Of a stretch of DNA of 64,000 bases, positions 7,821 through 16,945 are shown piece by piece. The translations under genes were made by a program, and so were the position numbers. Positions within the stretch are counted from its first letter, which is position 1; every line of letters starts with the position of its first letter. Below the pieces are notes generated by a model that saw only the letters and a program-made list of their open reading frames with translations, was not told the origin of the DNA and did no database searches. The DNA comes from Phycisphaerales bacterium (GTDB lineage: Bacteria > Planctomycetota > Phycisphaerae > UBA1845 > UTPLA1), in NCBI GenBank assembly GCA_020639075.1, contig JACKHI010000001.1, forward strand, positions 4,402,001 to 4,466,000, read 5' to 3'.

Positions 7821-10211
7821 CTATGCTCTCAGTTCCATTCCCTTTCCTTGCAGCACCTCGCGCATCGACGATTGGAATTCCTGGATCTCCTCGTCCGTCA
7901 GCGTGCGTTCGTCGTTTCCGATCTCGGTGCGGAGCGTCAGGCTGCGCTTGCCGGCGGGAATCGAGCCGCCTTCATAGGCGTCGACGAAACTCAGACGTTT
8001 GAGAAGCGGATGGGAATAGCCGGATAACTCTTCTCGGATCGCCGCGAAGTGTCGCGCGGAGTCGATCATGACGCTGAAGTCGAGTTCCACCTGCGGGAAT
8101 TTCGGCACCTTCGGTAGCTTCTCGTGATGACCGAGCAGTTCCAGCATCACGTCAAGCCGCAGTTCCGCAATCGCGAACGACCAGTTCTTCAGGCGTTCGT
8201 CGATCTTGTTTCGCAGCACCAGCGGCAGCAGCGTGACACGGCCGAGTTCGCGGTCCGCCACGTGCACACTCGCGATCCGGTCGGCGTCTTCCCACGGATA
8301 TTGCGCCTCCGACGCCTTGTACGACAGGGGGCGCTCGAACACGTGCCGCGCCCAGTCGGTCAACGCTTCGTGCAGATCGTTCCACACGATGCTGTCTGCC
8401 TTCTTGCCCTGTCGCGCGACGACGAGCCCCATGCGACGATGCTGCGACTTCTCGACGGCATCGTGCCCCGGCTCGAACACACCGCCGATCTCGATGAGTC
8501 GGAACGCATCGTAGTTGTGTCGATTGCGTTCGGCGAACTGAATGAGCCCGGGCGCGAGCGTCTGACGCAGGCGCGAGCAGTTAGAGGCGGCGGGGTTCTG
8601 AAGCGTAATGCACTCGCCGGGTTCGAAGCCGATCTGCTTCAACCAGTCGTCGTCGTACCAGATGTACTCGTGAACCTCGACGAATCCGCTGCCGGCGCAG
8701 AAGAAGTCGAGCGTCTTTTCTTCGAGCACGAGGTCCGGCTGCTCGGGGAAATGCCGGCTCGTCAGCGTCGGCAGTGACGGTTCGATCGAGTTGTAGCCGA
8801 CGAAGCGCGCGACTTCCTCGATGATGTCGGCTTCGATCTCGATGTCCTTCGTCGCGCGATAGGTTGGCGGTGTCACGTTCAGGTACTTGCCGTCGCGCTC
8901 GCACTTGAACTCGATCGCTTCGAGGATGCGGACGATCTCGTCCTGCGAAATGGCCTTGCCGATAAACTTCGCGGCGAATTCGCAGTCGATGCGAATCGCC
9001 TTCGGCTGCTTCGGCGACGGATAGCAGTCGCTCAGCGTGCTCGCGAGTTCGACGCCCGGCAACGACTCTTTCGCCAGTTTGTGGAAGCGCGCGATGCCGA
9101 TGACGGTATTCTCCGGATCGAGCGACTTTTCGAATCGCGCGCTCGCTTCCGTGCGATGGCCCATCTTCGTCGCCGCGCGTCGGACCGTTGGTGCGTCGAA
9201 GTTCGCCGATTCCAGCAGGACGGACTGCGTCGTCGGTCCGACTTCGGTTTCCGCGCCGCCCATGACGCCGGCGATCGCAACGCTCTTGCGGCCCGTCTGG
9301 ATCATCAGCGTGCCGTCGGGCATCGTGCGCGTCATACCGTCAAGGGTCCTGAACTCTTCGCCGGGTTTTGCGTTGCCGACCTGTACGTCCGGCATCATCG
9401 CGCCGTCGAATGCGTGCATCGGCTGGCCGAGTTCCAGCATGATGTAGTTGGTCAGATCGACGAGCAGATCGATCGGCCGCATTCCGCACAATGCCACGCG
9501 CACCTGCATCTCGACTGGCGACGGGATGGGCTTGAGACCCGTCATCAACAGACCCGTGTAGCGCGGGCATAGCGTCGCGTCGTCGATCTCGATCGGAATC
9601 GCGGGCTTGTTGCACTTAAGTTGATCGATCGGCGTGATGTCGTACGGCTTCAGCGGTAGTTTGAGCATGGCCGCCATCTCGCGGGCGATGCCGTAGTGCC
9701 CCCAGCAGTCGGGCCGATGCGTGATCGACTTGTTGTCGATCTCGATGAGCCAGTCGTCGAACGGTGCCGGATCGATCGGCGAGCCGGGCTGCGTGTGCGG
9801 TGGCAGGAACATGGCGTTCGCGCCGACCTGCGTAAGACCGATGCCCTGGCCGGCGACGATCATGCCTTCGGCCCTGCGTCCCTTCGGGTCGGTCATGCCG
9901 ACTTCGTGACCCGCGACGCTCGCGCCGGGCGGCGCGAACATGACGAGATCGCCGACGCTGAGATTGGGCGCCGACGAGAGCGTGACGTAGTCCTTGCCGG
10001 CGCTCAGCCTCACTTCGCGGAGTTTCGGTTCGCCGGGGACCTGCTCGACGCTGTCGACGCGGGCGGCGACGAGGCCCTCGAAGTTCGGCGTGACGTGTTC
10101 GATGCCGTCGACCTCGGCCGTCGTGACAGTGAATTCCAGCGCGAGCTTCCGCGGGTCGGCGTCGGCCGGGATGTTCACGAAATCCTTTAACCAGTTCAGT
10201 GAGATAATCAT
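7821..10211 (-). CDS. pheT: Phenylalanyl-tRNA synthetase beta subunit
   Basis: Beta chain of the alpha2-beta2 PheRS (796 aa, normal length). It charges tRNA-Phe and edits misactivated tyrosine. Domains in order: N-terminal MIISLNWLKDFVNI; a tRNA-binding OB fold (about 40-150); B3/B4 editing region with THRPDCWGHYGIAREMAAML; B5 domain; pseudo-synthetase core; and a C-terminal FDX-ACB anticodon-binding domain beginning LPKVPKFPQVELDFSVMID. The start at 10211 is set by the conserved MIISLNWL; the longer open frame upstream is translated repeat sequence. pheS is not adjacent, which is unusual because pheST usually form an operon. Family A repeats flank both ends. Confidence 0.96.
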   Translation of the reverse strand: MIISLNWLKDFVNIPADADPRKLALEFTVTTAEVDGIEHVTPNFEGLVAARVDSVEQVPGEPKLREVRLSAGKDYVTLSSAPNLSVGDLVMFAPPGASVAGHEVGMTDPKGRRAEGMIVAGQGIGLTQVGANAMFLPPHTQPGSPIDPAPFDDWLIEIDNKSITHRPDCWGHYGIAREMAAMLKLPLKPYDITPIDQLKCNKPAIPIEIDDATLCPRYTGLLMTGLKPIPSPVEMQVRVALCGMRPIDLLVDLTNYIMLELGQPMHAFDGAMMPDVQVGNAKPGEEFRTLDGMTRTMPDGTLMIQTGRKSVAIAGVMGGAETEVGPTTQSVLLESANFDAPTVRRAATKMGHRTEASARFEKSLDPENTVIGIARFHKLAKESLPGVELASTLSDCYPSPKQPKAIRIDCEFAAKFIGKAISQDEIVRILEAIEFKCERDGKYLNVTPPTYRATKDIEIEADIIEEVARFVGYNSIEPSLPTLTSRHFPEQPDLVLEEKTLDFFCAGSGFVEVHEYIWYDDDWLKQIGFEPGECITLQNPAASNCSRLRQTLAPGLIQFAERNRHNYDAFRLIEIGGVFEPGHDAVEKSQHRRMGLVVARQGKKADSIVWNDLHEALTDWARHVFERPLSYKASEAQYPWEDADRIASVHVADRELGRVTLLPLVLRNKIDERLKNWSFAIAELRLDVMLELLGHHEKLPKVPKFPQVELDFSVMIDSARHFAAIREELSGYSHPLLKRLSFVDAYEGGSIPAGKRSLTLRTEIGNDERTLTDEEIQEFQSSMREVLQGKGMELRA

Positions 10212-10249
10212 CTGGTGTTGTCTGCTCCGTTGCGTGCTTTCGCGTGCGT

Positions 10250-10385
10250 ATCGTCGCGCCCCCATCCCTGAAGGGATGGGCCACCCGCCGATCATCGTGA
10301 CCCCACCCTTGAAAGGGTGGGCCACCCGCGTCGGTTCTTCGGTTAACTATCGTCGCGCTCCCACCTCTGAAGAGGTAGGCCACCC
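10250..10385 (-). repeat. Cluster of three family A hairpins (A7-A9)
   Basis: Three reverse copies at 10250-10286, 10291-10327 and 10349-10385. Their stems are CCCATCCCT/AGGGATGGG, CCCACCCTT/AAGGGTGGG and CCCACCTCT/AGAGGTAGG. They lie 39-174 nt upstream of the pheT start, so they would fall in its promoter or 5' leader. Confidence 0.92.
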
Positions 10386-10668
10386 GATGGGCGGGCATTG
10401 TAGGCGCGTTCGCTTGCTGCTCCAAAGGGGAGTCGCAGGGAAAAAGAAACGTGCAATTGTCCGCAAACGGGCGCAAATTGTCGCAAAATCCGCAAATGAC
10501 CGAGGCGGATCCGGAGCGGTCGAACGTTGTTTGCGCGTGCATCATGGCATGGGTGGACTTGATCCACGTACCGCGGACTGAACAGGTGTGTTTGGCGATC
10601 AGTATGTTACGATGGCCGTCGCTCGGGCAGTGACGAAAGAAACGAGAAATTCGACAGGAGGCCGGTCC
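10386..10668. other. Intergenic region between pheT and the PQQ-type gene
   Basis: About 280 nt that must hold the divergent promoters of pheT and the gene at 10669. I see no further repeat and no ORF that I would defend. An A-rich stretch near 10440-10500 contains repeated CGCAAA runs. Confidence 0.4.
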
Positions 10669-11016
10669 ATGGCGCGTTCGAAGAAGAGTCTGTTATACAT
10701 CGGAACCCATCGATACATCGCGGCGATCGATCCCGCCAATGGCGACGAGTTGTGGCGCACCAAGTTGCCGCACGGCGGATTCAACGTACCGTCGATCCTG
10801 ATCAAGGGACCTTTCCTGTACGTGGGCCACGCGGGACACGTGTATTGCCTGACGCGACGATACGGCGAGATCGTCTGGGCGAACGGCTTGCCGAAGATGG
10901 GATATCAAACGGTCATTCTGGCGATGGAAGGTGCGGAGGGGACGTCGTCGCATGTCGGCGCGGCGGCGGCGCAACAACAGCAGCAGGCGGCGGCCGCCGC
11001 GGCAGCGGCGGGGTAG
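10669..11016 (+). CDS. Small PQQ/beta-propeller-repeat protein
   Basis: Short protein (115 aa) with about two outer-membrane-assembly/PQQ-type blade motifs: LLYIGTHRYIAAIDPANGDELWRTKLP and LYVGHAGHVYCLTRRYGEIVWANGLP. Such repeats normally form an 8-bladed propeller, so one or two blades suggest either oligomerisation or a truncated remnant. The C-terminus is a low-complexity Gln/Ala run. The start at 10669 is supported by ACAGGAGG at 10655-10662. There is no signal peptide, so it is probably cytoplasmic. Small standalone proteins of this kind are frequent in planctomycetes; function unknown. Confidence 0.75.
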   Translation: MARSKKSLLYIGTHRYIAAIDPANGDELWRTKLPHGGFNVPSILIKGPFLYVGHAGHVYCLTRRYGEIVWANGLPKMGYQTVILAMEGAEGTSSHVGAAAAQQQQQAAAAAAAAG

Positions 11017-11068
11017 TGAACAGGGCGCGAATTGCCGGGACGCGTTGCCGGGCCGAGTGGTGAGGCTG

Positions 11069-11259
11069 CATGCCGACGTTGGGCGTCGGCATGGCACCCG
11101 TCGCGCGTGTCACGTCATAAGCGAGTGGTTTCGTTCGGGGTGGCCCACCCTCTTCGAGGGTGGGGGCGCGACGATACGAACGCATGAGTTGTACAAGAAT
11201 GGGAGCGGGCACTCACGTTGCTATCGTCGCGCCCCCACCACTGAAGTGGCGGGCCACCC
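11069..11259. repeat. Repeat cluster: family B, A10, A11
   Basis: A family B hairpin CATGCCGACG-TTGGG-CGTCGGCATG (11069-11093) is the reverse complement of the copies at 3416 and 3529. It is followed by family A copies at 11138-11175 (CCCACCCTC/GAGGGTGGG) and, in reverse, 11223-11259 (CCCACCACT/AGTGGCGGG). This fills most of the 338-nt gap before the AraC-type gene. Confidence 0.9.
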
Positions 11260-11354
11260 GGCTGGCACGCGCTTGTCGATAGGTTTCGCGTCGCCGATCA
11301 TCGTGAGTCTATGTATGCTCCCCGGATCACACGATTTGACGCGAGACCTGATTG

Positions 11355-12308
11355 ATGACGATTCCAAACGAAACAAACGTCCGTGAGTACATCCGTCGCG
11401 TCTGCAAGGCGATGGACTATATCAGCGCCCGTCTCGCGGAGAATCCGACGCTGGACGAGATCGCCGAATCCGCAGCGTTCAGCAAGTATCACTTTCATCG
11501 CGTCTTCAAGGGCGTGACGGGCGAGACCGTCGCGGAGTTCACGCGTCGCCTGCGGCTGGAACGCTCTGCTCAGCACCTGCTCTTCGACATGAATCGCGAC
11601 GTGACGGACATCGCCTTCGCTGTCGGTTTCTCCAGCTCGCAGAATTTCGCGACGGCCTTCCGCAAGCATTTCGGCAGTTCGCCGAGCGAATTCCGCGCCG
11701 CGCACGCAGAACAACAAAGCAAGAATTCAAACGCCTCCAGCAACGCGTCAAACGCCGAATCAATGGCGGCGATGTACCTTTCGAAGTGGATCAACCACCA
11801 GTGGCCAACATTCGAAAGGAGCCAACAGATGAACGTCGAAGTCAAGGAACTGCCGGAATACCACGTCGCCTATGTCCGCCATCTCGGTCCCTACGGCGAA
11901 GAGGGTTCGTGCGAGGCGTGGGGGCGGCTGATGCAGTGGGCCGGACCGCGCGGGTTCGCGATGATGGGCGCCAAGATGATCGGCATCTGCTGGGACAGCC
12001 CGGAGCTGACGCCGCCGGACAAGATCCGCTACGACGCGTGCATTCAGGTGCCGCCGGGGACACAGACGAGCGGCGACATCGGCACGCAGAAAATCGCCGG
12101 AGGCAAGTACGCCGTTTACCACGCCGAAGTGACGAGCGAGGAGTTCGGCGGCATCTGGAACGAAATGATGTGCGAGTGGCTGCCGCAGAGCGGCTATCAG
12201 CCGGACGATCGACCTTGCTACGAGCTGTATCTGAATCACCCGGACATGCATCCGGAGAAGAAGTGGATCGTGGAGATCCACGTGCCGGTCAAGCCGCTTT
12301 GTTCCTGA
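11355..12308 (+). CDS. AraC-family regulator with GyrI-like effector domain
   Basis: Transcription factor (317 aa). Residues about 5-112 form the AraC/XylS double helix-turn-helix (MDYISARLAENPTLDEIAES, SKYHFHRVFKGVTGETV, VTDIAFAVGFSSSQNFATAFRKHFGSSPSEFR). After a polar linker, residues 157-317 form a GyrI-like small-molecule-binding domain (VEVKELPEYHVAYVRHLGPY ... HPEKKWIVEIHVPV). This is the Rob/SoxS-like organisation, in which the C-terminal domain senses hydrophobic or cationic compounds. The ATG at 11355 is used; a TTG one codon earlier is unlikely. No target operon is adjacent, and the IS element follows directly. Confidence 0.92.
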   Translation: MTIPNETNVREYIRRVCKAMDYISARLAENPTLDEIAESAAFSKYHFHRVFKGVTGETVAEFTRRLRLERSAQHLLFDMNRDVTDIAFAVGFSSSQNFATAFRKHFGSSPSEFRAAHAEQQSKNSNASSNASNAESMAAMYLSKWINHQWPTFERSQQMNVEVKELPEYHVAYVRHLGPYGEEGSCEAWGRLMQWAGPRGFAMMGAKMIGICWDSPELTPPDKIRYDACIQVPPGTQTSGDIGTQKIAGGKYAVYHAEVTSEEFGGIWNEMMCEWLPQSGYQPDDRPCYELYLNHPDMHPEKKWIVEIHVPVKPLCS

Positions 12309-12529
12309 ACTTGGGCGACATGCTTGCGGCATCAAGAAGCGAGGCTGCCCGGGCAGCGTGACAATCATCCAGGGCGATATCCAATCAGGCGTGCCCATTC
12401 CTCTCAGCGTGGGGTATTCAGAGCCGCCGATGCCAATCAGAGAAACTATGAGCGTGTTCCCCCGGTTGGGATAATTGACCCAAGTTGTTAGAGACGGGTT
12501 TGGTTATCTCACGAACGGAGGAACACACA

Positions 12530-13561
12530 ATGTTATATGTTGGCATGGACGTACATCTGTTGTCTACCACGATTTGCATTTTTGATCCGACGGCGGACGA
12601 ACGGCGTCGATATCGCACGGTGAAGGTCCCGACGACCGCCGAGGCGATTCGTGGAGTGCTCGAGCCGCTGAACGGGGATTGCAAGGCCGTTTTCGAGATC
12701 GGTCCTCATGCCCAGGCGATCATGGCCATTGTCAAACCCCTGGCCGCCGACGTTCTGGTCGCCAACCCATCCCTGATCCCGTGGCTCTTTCGCGACGGTC
12801 GCAAGAACGACAAGATCGACGCACGCAAGTTGGTGACGTTGCTCTATCTGAACCAGGTGCCGACGGTGCATCTGCCGAGGGCCGACATCGCCGCGTGGCG
12901 GGCGCTGATCAACCATCGCCGCACCGTGGTGAAGCGTCGCACCAGGGTCAAGAACCAGATTCGCTCGATCCTCCGCGCCTACCTGTACCGCTGCCCGCAC
13001 AGGAGTTGCTGGACGCGAGTCGGACGAATCTGGCTCTCGTCGCTGGCCTTCGACGAACTTCGTCAGTTCATGGTCGAATCGCAGACGGCGGAACTGGACG
13101 GGCTCGACGAGAAGCTGAACGACATTCATCGCCAACTCGATCGGATCGCCAGGCTGCATTCGGACGTGGCGCTGCTACAGACGATTCCCGGCGTGGGACC
13201 GCGCACTGCAGAAGCCGTCGTTGCCTTTACCGACGGCGTCAAACGCTTCCGCGATGGCAAACAGTTCTCGAGTAACTTCGGGGTCGTGCCGACGCTGGAT
13301 GTCTCGGATGGTCGCGGCCGCGAAGGATGTATATCGCGGCGCGGCGCCAGCGTGGTGCGTTGGCTGGTCGTCGAGGCGGCGCATGTGGTGATCCGACGCA
13401 ACCCCGAAATGCGCGCCTTCTTCGAGCGAGTCCATCGCGGCAGGAAGGATCGGTACAAGAAGGCCATCGTCGCGACGGCTCGCAAGTTGTTGGTGATCGC
13501 GTATGCGATGATGCGGGATCAATCGAAATTCGCACCACAGCGCGTGAGTGCGGCCGCATGA
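12530..13561 (+). CDS. IS110-family transposase (DEDD recombinase)
   Basis: Full-length transposase (343 aa). The N-terminal RuvC-like DEDD domain shows the first Asp in VGMDVH, the Glu in FEIGPHA, and the paired Asp in KNDKIDARKL. The C-terminal Tnp domain carries a helix-hairpin-helix (LLQTIPGVGPRTAEAVVAF) and the serine region ISRRGASVVRWLVVEAA. The start is the ATG at 12530, 8 nt after CGGAGG; an upstream TTG gives an implausible N-terminus. No frameshift or missing catalytic residue is visible, so the element may still be active. Confidence 0.95.
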   Translation: MLYVGMDVHLLSTTICIFDPTADERRRYRTVKVPTTAEAIRGVLEPLNGDCKAVFEIGPHAQAIMAIVKPLAADVLVANPSLIPWLFRDGRKNDKIDARKLVTLLYLNQVPTVHLPRADIAAWRALINHRRTVVKRRTRVKNQIRSILRAYLYRCPHRSCWTRVGRIWLSSLAFDELRQFMVESQTAELDGLDEKLNDIHRQLDRIARLHSDVALLQTIPGVGPRTAEAVVAFTDGVKRFRDGKQFSSNFGVVPTLDVSDGRGREGCISRRGASVVRWLVVEAAHVVIRRNPEMRAFFERVHRGRKDRYKKAIVATARKLLVIAYAMMRDQSKFAPQRVSAAA

Positions 13562-13900
13562 TCCGACCGTCGCGAGGCCTCCGATTGGGTGAAGGCCCCG
13601 CGATCGGTCGAATCATGCTGAGGGTGTAAGACGAAAAAGTGCCGGCGACTGGCGTTGAAAAGGTCGCGGCGGACAGGAGCGTGAAACGGGTCAAGAACGA
13701 CGGGATGAATTGGAGTGAGCCCGAACGTGGCGGCTTGATCGTCGAACGGTTGAAAGAACCGCCGGCAGATCGATTCCAGAGAATGGGCCACTCCCCCTGC
13801 AAAATCTCATGTGCCCCGGCCGCATCGAAAGCTACGGAAGGTGAGCACGAATCAGAAGCCTGGAACATTATCCGTCAAAAAATCCCGCCCCTTGACAAAC
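13562..13900 (+). ncRNA. Candidate guide (bridge/seek) RNA region of the IS
   Basis: The 339-nt untranslated tail of the IS1111-like element. In this group the structured RNA that specifies target and donor lies between the transposase stop and the right end. The location is inferred from family knowledge, not from a recognised fold. GGCGGCTT at 13729-13736 is complementary to AAGCCGCC of the right flank (13913-13920). That could be a target-guide contact, but an 8-nt match is weak evidence in GC-rich DNA. An open frame through here (13639-14073) shows no protein features. Confidence 0.45.
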
Positions 13901-13930
13901 ACACGCTCATAGAAGCCGCCGTTGTTAAAG

Positions 13931-14072
13931 CAGAGCCGCCCTGTCCTCAGGGCGGAGTATCGCGAGCATCGCGAGCACGCGATGGGCGCCTCATCGCATC
14001 TCGGATTTTCTTCGCGATAGGCGACGCCGACGATGAGTCGCGAAACGTCGCCGCGGGGACGCGGCGGCTCTG
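13931..14072. repeat. Family E hairpins (two copies)
   Basis: 13931-13958: CAGAGCCG flank, stem CCGCCCTG-TCCT-CAGGGCGG. 14047-14072, inverted: stem CGCCGCG-GGGA-CGCGGCG ending GGCTCTG. The stems differ but stay self-complementary. They lie just outside the right end of the IS1111-like element. Confidence 0.82.
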
Positions 14073-14249
14073 AGTGAAGGCATCCGGCGCCAGCATTCAA
14101 GGCGGGAATTCGGCCCGATTATAAGTCGGGCGGCGATTTGGAATGGACTTTTCAGATTCGATTCGCGCAGAATGCAGGGAGTTGCACATTGCCGCGCCGA
14201 TGTATCGACCGATCGGTCAGACAAACTCATCTCAAGGTCGGAGGGGCCC

Positions 14250-15542
14250 ATGCTAGTTTCTAAGTGCGTCGTATGGATGTTTGCGCTGAGCCTCATGGCG
14301 CCCCCGGCGGAGCGACCGCCGGAGCTGACGTTTGACAAGCATGTGGATTACATCGGGTGGTGGAAGCGGGAATTCGCGGCGGGAAGCGGTGAGAACGCAC
14401 GCGAACTCTACAGTCCGGTCTTTCCCGACGCGGACTTGAAGGGCGGGCTGCCCTCAATGGAGGGCGTTGCGCGGGAGGAATACGATCGATGGGATGGGCG
14501 GGTCTGGCAGCCCGAAGAATTTCCGGCTATCGACGCCTATCTTCAAAGCTGTGAGTCGTATATCAAAGACGTTGAGAAGGCGACAAAGGTCAACGGGTAC
14601 TGGGAGCCGTTGCCCGACAACTTGACGACGCTGTACGAGGCAGTGCTCCCTGGCTTGTCGACATTCCGTGCCGCGTCACGTGCGATCATGGTGCGTGCTT
14701 GGCGCAAGCAGGATCGTCAAGGCGAGGCTGTTATCGATGCGACTCGTACCTTGATGCGGATTGCTGACCACGCAGAGCAACAGCCATGGACGATCAGCGG
14801 CCTTGTTGGGGCTGCCATACGAAATCTCGCCTACACCCATATTAGGGTCGCGCTGGATAGAGGAGTCATCACTGGAGATCAGATAAAATCGGCCTACGAC
14901 ACGCTGCGAGAATTCGACCCAGGCCCGCTCAACTGGAATCGTGCCGTAACGTGTGAGTGGGCGATTTGTCTCGACATGTTGCAATCTGTCTGCAATGAGG
15001 GAGAAGTTCAACTCGATCGCTGGAAGGCGATCGAAGGTGCTGCCGCCGGATTCGATCCAGTGGCGGCAAGAGGCTTGGCGGAGCAACATTTCAAGGCGAT
15101 GCTCGGGATCGTTGCCAACCCGATCGACGCCAAGACGGCCACACGAATGAAGGCTTATGGTGAGACGATCAGAGAGAAGATGCGCGCGAATGATTTCAAT
15201 CGAGTTATGTGCACGAATCTCGAACGCGCTTACGACTTGACCGTGAGAGTGGAATCCCATCGCGGCGGCACGATGATCGCTCTCGCGCTCTACACCCATC
15301 ACGCCAAGCACGGTGAATGGCCGAAGCGACTAAAGGATCTGGATAAGAACCTCGGGCTGAAAGACTATCGCGATTACGGTAAGGACCCGTACACGGGCAA
15401 GCTCTTCAAATACAAACTCGTCGACGGTAAGCCGCTGCTCTATTCGATCGGCGCCGACGGCAAGGATGACGGCGGTCGTCATGATTCGCATTGGGGCGAA
15501 AAGGACGGCGGGGACTTCGTGTTCGTGCCGTATCAGGATTGA
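14250..15542 (+). CDS. Exported planctomycete-type protein, unknown function
   Basis: Unrecognised exported protein (430 aa). The signal peptide MLVSKCVVWMFALSLMAPPAE is followed by a mostly helical body. The C-terminal segment has a pattern frequent in planctomycete proteins: GEWPKRLKDLDK, then KDPYTGKLFKYKLVDGKPLLYSIGADGKDDGG. That segment resembles the substrate-like C-terminal module of type II secretion pseudopilins and related proteins. The start at 14250 is supported by CGGAGG a few bases upstream and by the signal peptide; a frame start at 14172 would bury the signal. It stands alone between repeats. I cannot assign a role beyond export. Confidence 0.75.
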   Translation: MLVSKCVVWMFALSLMAPPAERPPELTFDKHVDYIGWWKREFAAGSGENARELYSPVFPDADLKGGLPSMEGVAREEYDRWDGRVWQPEEFPAIDAYLQSCESYIKDVEKATKVNGYWEPLPDNLTTLYEAVLPGLSTFRAASRAIMVRAWRKQDRQGEAVIDATRTLMRIADHAEQQPWTISGLVGAAIRNLAYTHIRVALDRGVITGDQIKSAYDTLREFDPGPLNWNRAVTCEWAICLDMLQSVCNEGEVQLDRWKAIEGAAAGFDPVAARGLAEQHFKAMLGIVANPIDAKTATRMKAYGETIREKMRANDFNRVMCTNLERAYDLTVRVESHRGGTMIALALYTHHAKHGEWPKRLKDLDKNLGLKDYRDYGKDPYTGKLFKYKLVDGKPLLYSIGADGKDDGGRHDSHWGEKDGGDFVFVPYQD

Positions 15543-15641
15543 CGGGGCATACCGCGCGCAAAGGCGAGTTTGAGATTTTGGAGAATGGCCAACGATTGAG
15601 CGCGGTGTCCCGCGTGGTCAGCGAGCGCATGCCGCGTCAAT

Positions 15642-15721
15642 CAGAGCCTCGCTGTCTCAGCGTGGCGGCGTCATGTGTGATGTTGCGAGAGATACGTCGC
15701 CGAGGGGATGCGGCGGCTCTG
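15642..15721. repeat. Family E hairpins (two copies, opposite orientation)
   Basis: A weak copy at 15642-15672 (CAGAGCC flank, CGCTG-TCT-CAGCG stem) and an inverted copy at about 15695-15721 (GTCGCCGAGGGGATGCGGCG then GCTCTG). They occupy the 253-nt gap between the exported protein and the lipoprotein gene, placed between two convergent genes. Confidence 0.7.
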
Positions 15722-15795
15722 TATGCAACGAAGCGCGGATCGTCGTGATTCGACCATCCGCGCCAACCATACCTCATGTTCATGTGATGCGATCG

Positions 15796-16158
15796 TCAGG
15801 GGATGCAGCTTCCGTCGCGCTTGCGCAGCTGATCCTGATCGCCTGAGCCGCTGCCGGTGCCATTTCCACCCGATCCGCCATTCCCGTTTCCGGCGCTGTT
15901 GCCGCCGCCGTACATGTTCTGGCTGCCGTCACCATCACACGAGCCGTCCTGGAGTTGGTCCCGATCCCGATCGCGGATCCGATCCCAAGTCTGATCTCCG
16001 GGGACGATTGGTCGAGCGCTCATCGTGGTTTTCGTGCCCAGATAGCTCGACACCATCGCCTGCATTTCGGGCGACAGATTGCTGAATGTGGTCTCGTCGC
16101 AACCGACGGTGAACGTCACGAGGGCGACACAACCCAGAAAAATCGCTAACCGTTTCAT
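15796..16158 (-). CDS. Small lipoprotein with duplicated DQLxxxDGSC motif
   Basis: Predicted lipoprotein (120 aa from the ATG at 16158). The signal MKRLAIFLGCVALVTFTVGC ends in a lipobox-like TVGC. The mature part carries RDRDRDQLQDGSC, a Gly/Asn/Ser-rich linker, and then DQDQLRKRDGSC at the C-terminus, so the acidic/basic DQL...DGSC motif is present twice. It is divergent from the ECF sigma gene, 121 nt away, and may be a target or partner of that module. No known family; function unknown. Confidence 0.65.
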   Translation of the reverse strand: MKRLAIFLGCVALVTFTVGCDETTFSNLSPEMQAMVSSYLGTKTTMSARPIVPGDQTWDRIRDRDRDQLQDGSCDGDGSQNMYGGGNSAGNGNGGSGGNGTGSGSGDQDQLRKRDGSCIP

Positions 16159-16279
16159 TGGAATTCTCCTCAATAAAACTTCGATTTGCGTTCTGCCTCG
16201 GCACGGCGCCGGGCTTATGATGGTCGCTGCCGTTTCCGCGGACGAACCTGACGGCCATTGATTGAACGCATGGCGGTGA

Positions 16280-16879
16280 ATGTTCCTGCGGCGGGATTTC
16301 CGAAAAAAGAAAATCGTGAATGACGAACGAATCAGCACGGCGCAGACGGATCACGAGCTGATGCAGCGCGTCGCCCGAGGGGAGCGCGACGCGTTGGCCG
16401 TGCTCGTGCAGCGACATCAGTCGCGCGTGCTCTCGTTGGCGTATCGTTTTCTGGGCCATTGGGATGCCGCCGAGGATGTGTGTCAGGACACGTTTCTTCG
16501 CGTGTTTCATAACGCCGCCGCCTATCGGCCCGATGCGCAATTCACGACATGGCTCTATCGCATCGTTGCGAACCAGTGCTGGGACCATCGGCGCAAGGCC
16601 GCGCGCGAACCCGTTCCGCAATCTAACCCGATCGATCCGGTCGATCCCGCGGGCAACGCCGCGATGCTGGAGCGGAAGGAACGACAGGACGCCATACGTC
16701 TCGCGGTCGCGCGACTGCCGGATCGTCAGCGGCTGGCGCTGGTTCTCCATCGGTTTGAGGGGATGAGCCACGCGCAAATCGCGGAGGCGACGGGCTGGAG
16801 CGCGGGGGCCGTGGAGTCCTGTATCGTGCGGGCCTACGCGACGTTGCGCGAGCGATTGGCCGATTTGCGGAACGACTAG
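16280..16879 (+). CDS. ECF RNA polymerase sigma factor
   Basis: Sigma-70 family ECF factor (199 aa). Region 2 contains LMQRVARGERDALAVLVQRH and the core-binding AAEDVCQDTFLRVF; TTWLYRIVANQCWDHRR follows. Region 4 is LPDRQRLALVLHRFEGMSHAQIAEATGWSAGAVESCIVRA, which reads -35 elements. The N-terminus is uncertain: a GTG at 16316 would drop 12 basic residues that are not part of the family. It is followed by a zinc-finger anti-sigma gene and a CpxP-like gene, the usual arrangement for an envelope-stress or metal-responsive ECF system. Confidence 0.93.
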   Translation: MFLRRDFRKKKIVNDERISTAQTDHELMQRVARGERDALAVLVQRHQSRVLSLAYRFLGHWDAAEDVCQDTFLRVFHNAAAYRPDAQFTTWLYRIVANQCWDHRRKAAREPVPQSNPIDPVDPAGNAAMLERKERQDAIRLAVARLPDRQRLALVLHRFEGMSHAQIAEATGWSAGAVESCIVRAYATLRERLADLRND

Positions 16880-16945
16880 AGACTTGGCGAATTGACCGCC
16901 GGTTTTTCCCCGGCGAGGCGTTCAAGAGAGTGAGGACACGCCATT

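Larger units (their letters stand above)
12446..13912 (+). mobile_element. IS110-family insertion sequence, IS1111-like group
   Basis: Bounded by a perfect 12-bp inverted repeat: CTATGAGCGTGT at 12446-12457 and ACACGCTCATAG at 13901-13912. The single transposase gene leaves 84 nt on the left and about 350 nt of non-coding sequence on the right. Subterminal inverted repeats and a long 3' untranslated tail are characteristic of the IS1111 group, whose guide RNA lies downstream of the transposase. The true ends probably lie a few bases outside the repeats. An 8-bp direct repeat AGCCGCCG lies outside (12422-12429 and 13914-13921). A TTGACA (13892-13897) in the right end, joined to the left end in a circle, could form the junction promoter. 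Confidence 0.8.

Noticed and set aside
13639..14073. 144-codon frame in the 3' tail of the IS110-family element
   Set aside because: No ribosome site or protein pattern, and it crosses the right inverted repeat of the IS. The region is better explained as non-coding IS tail.
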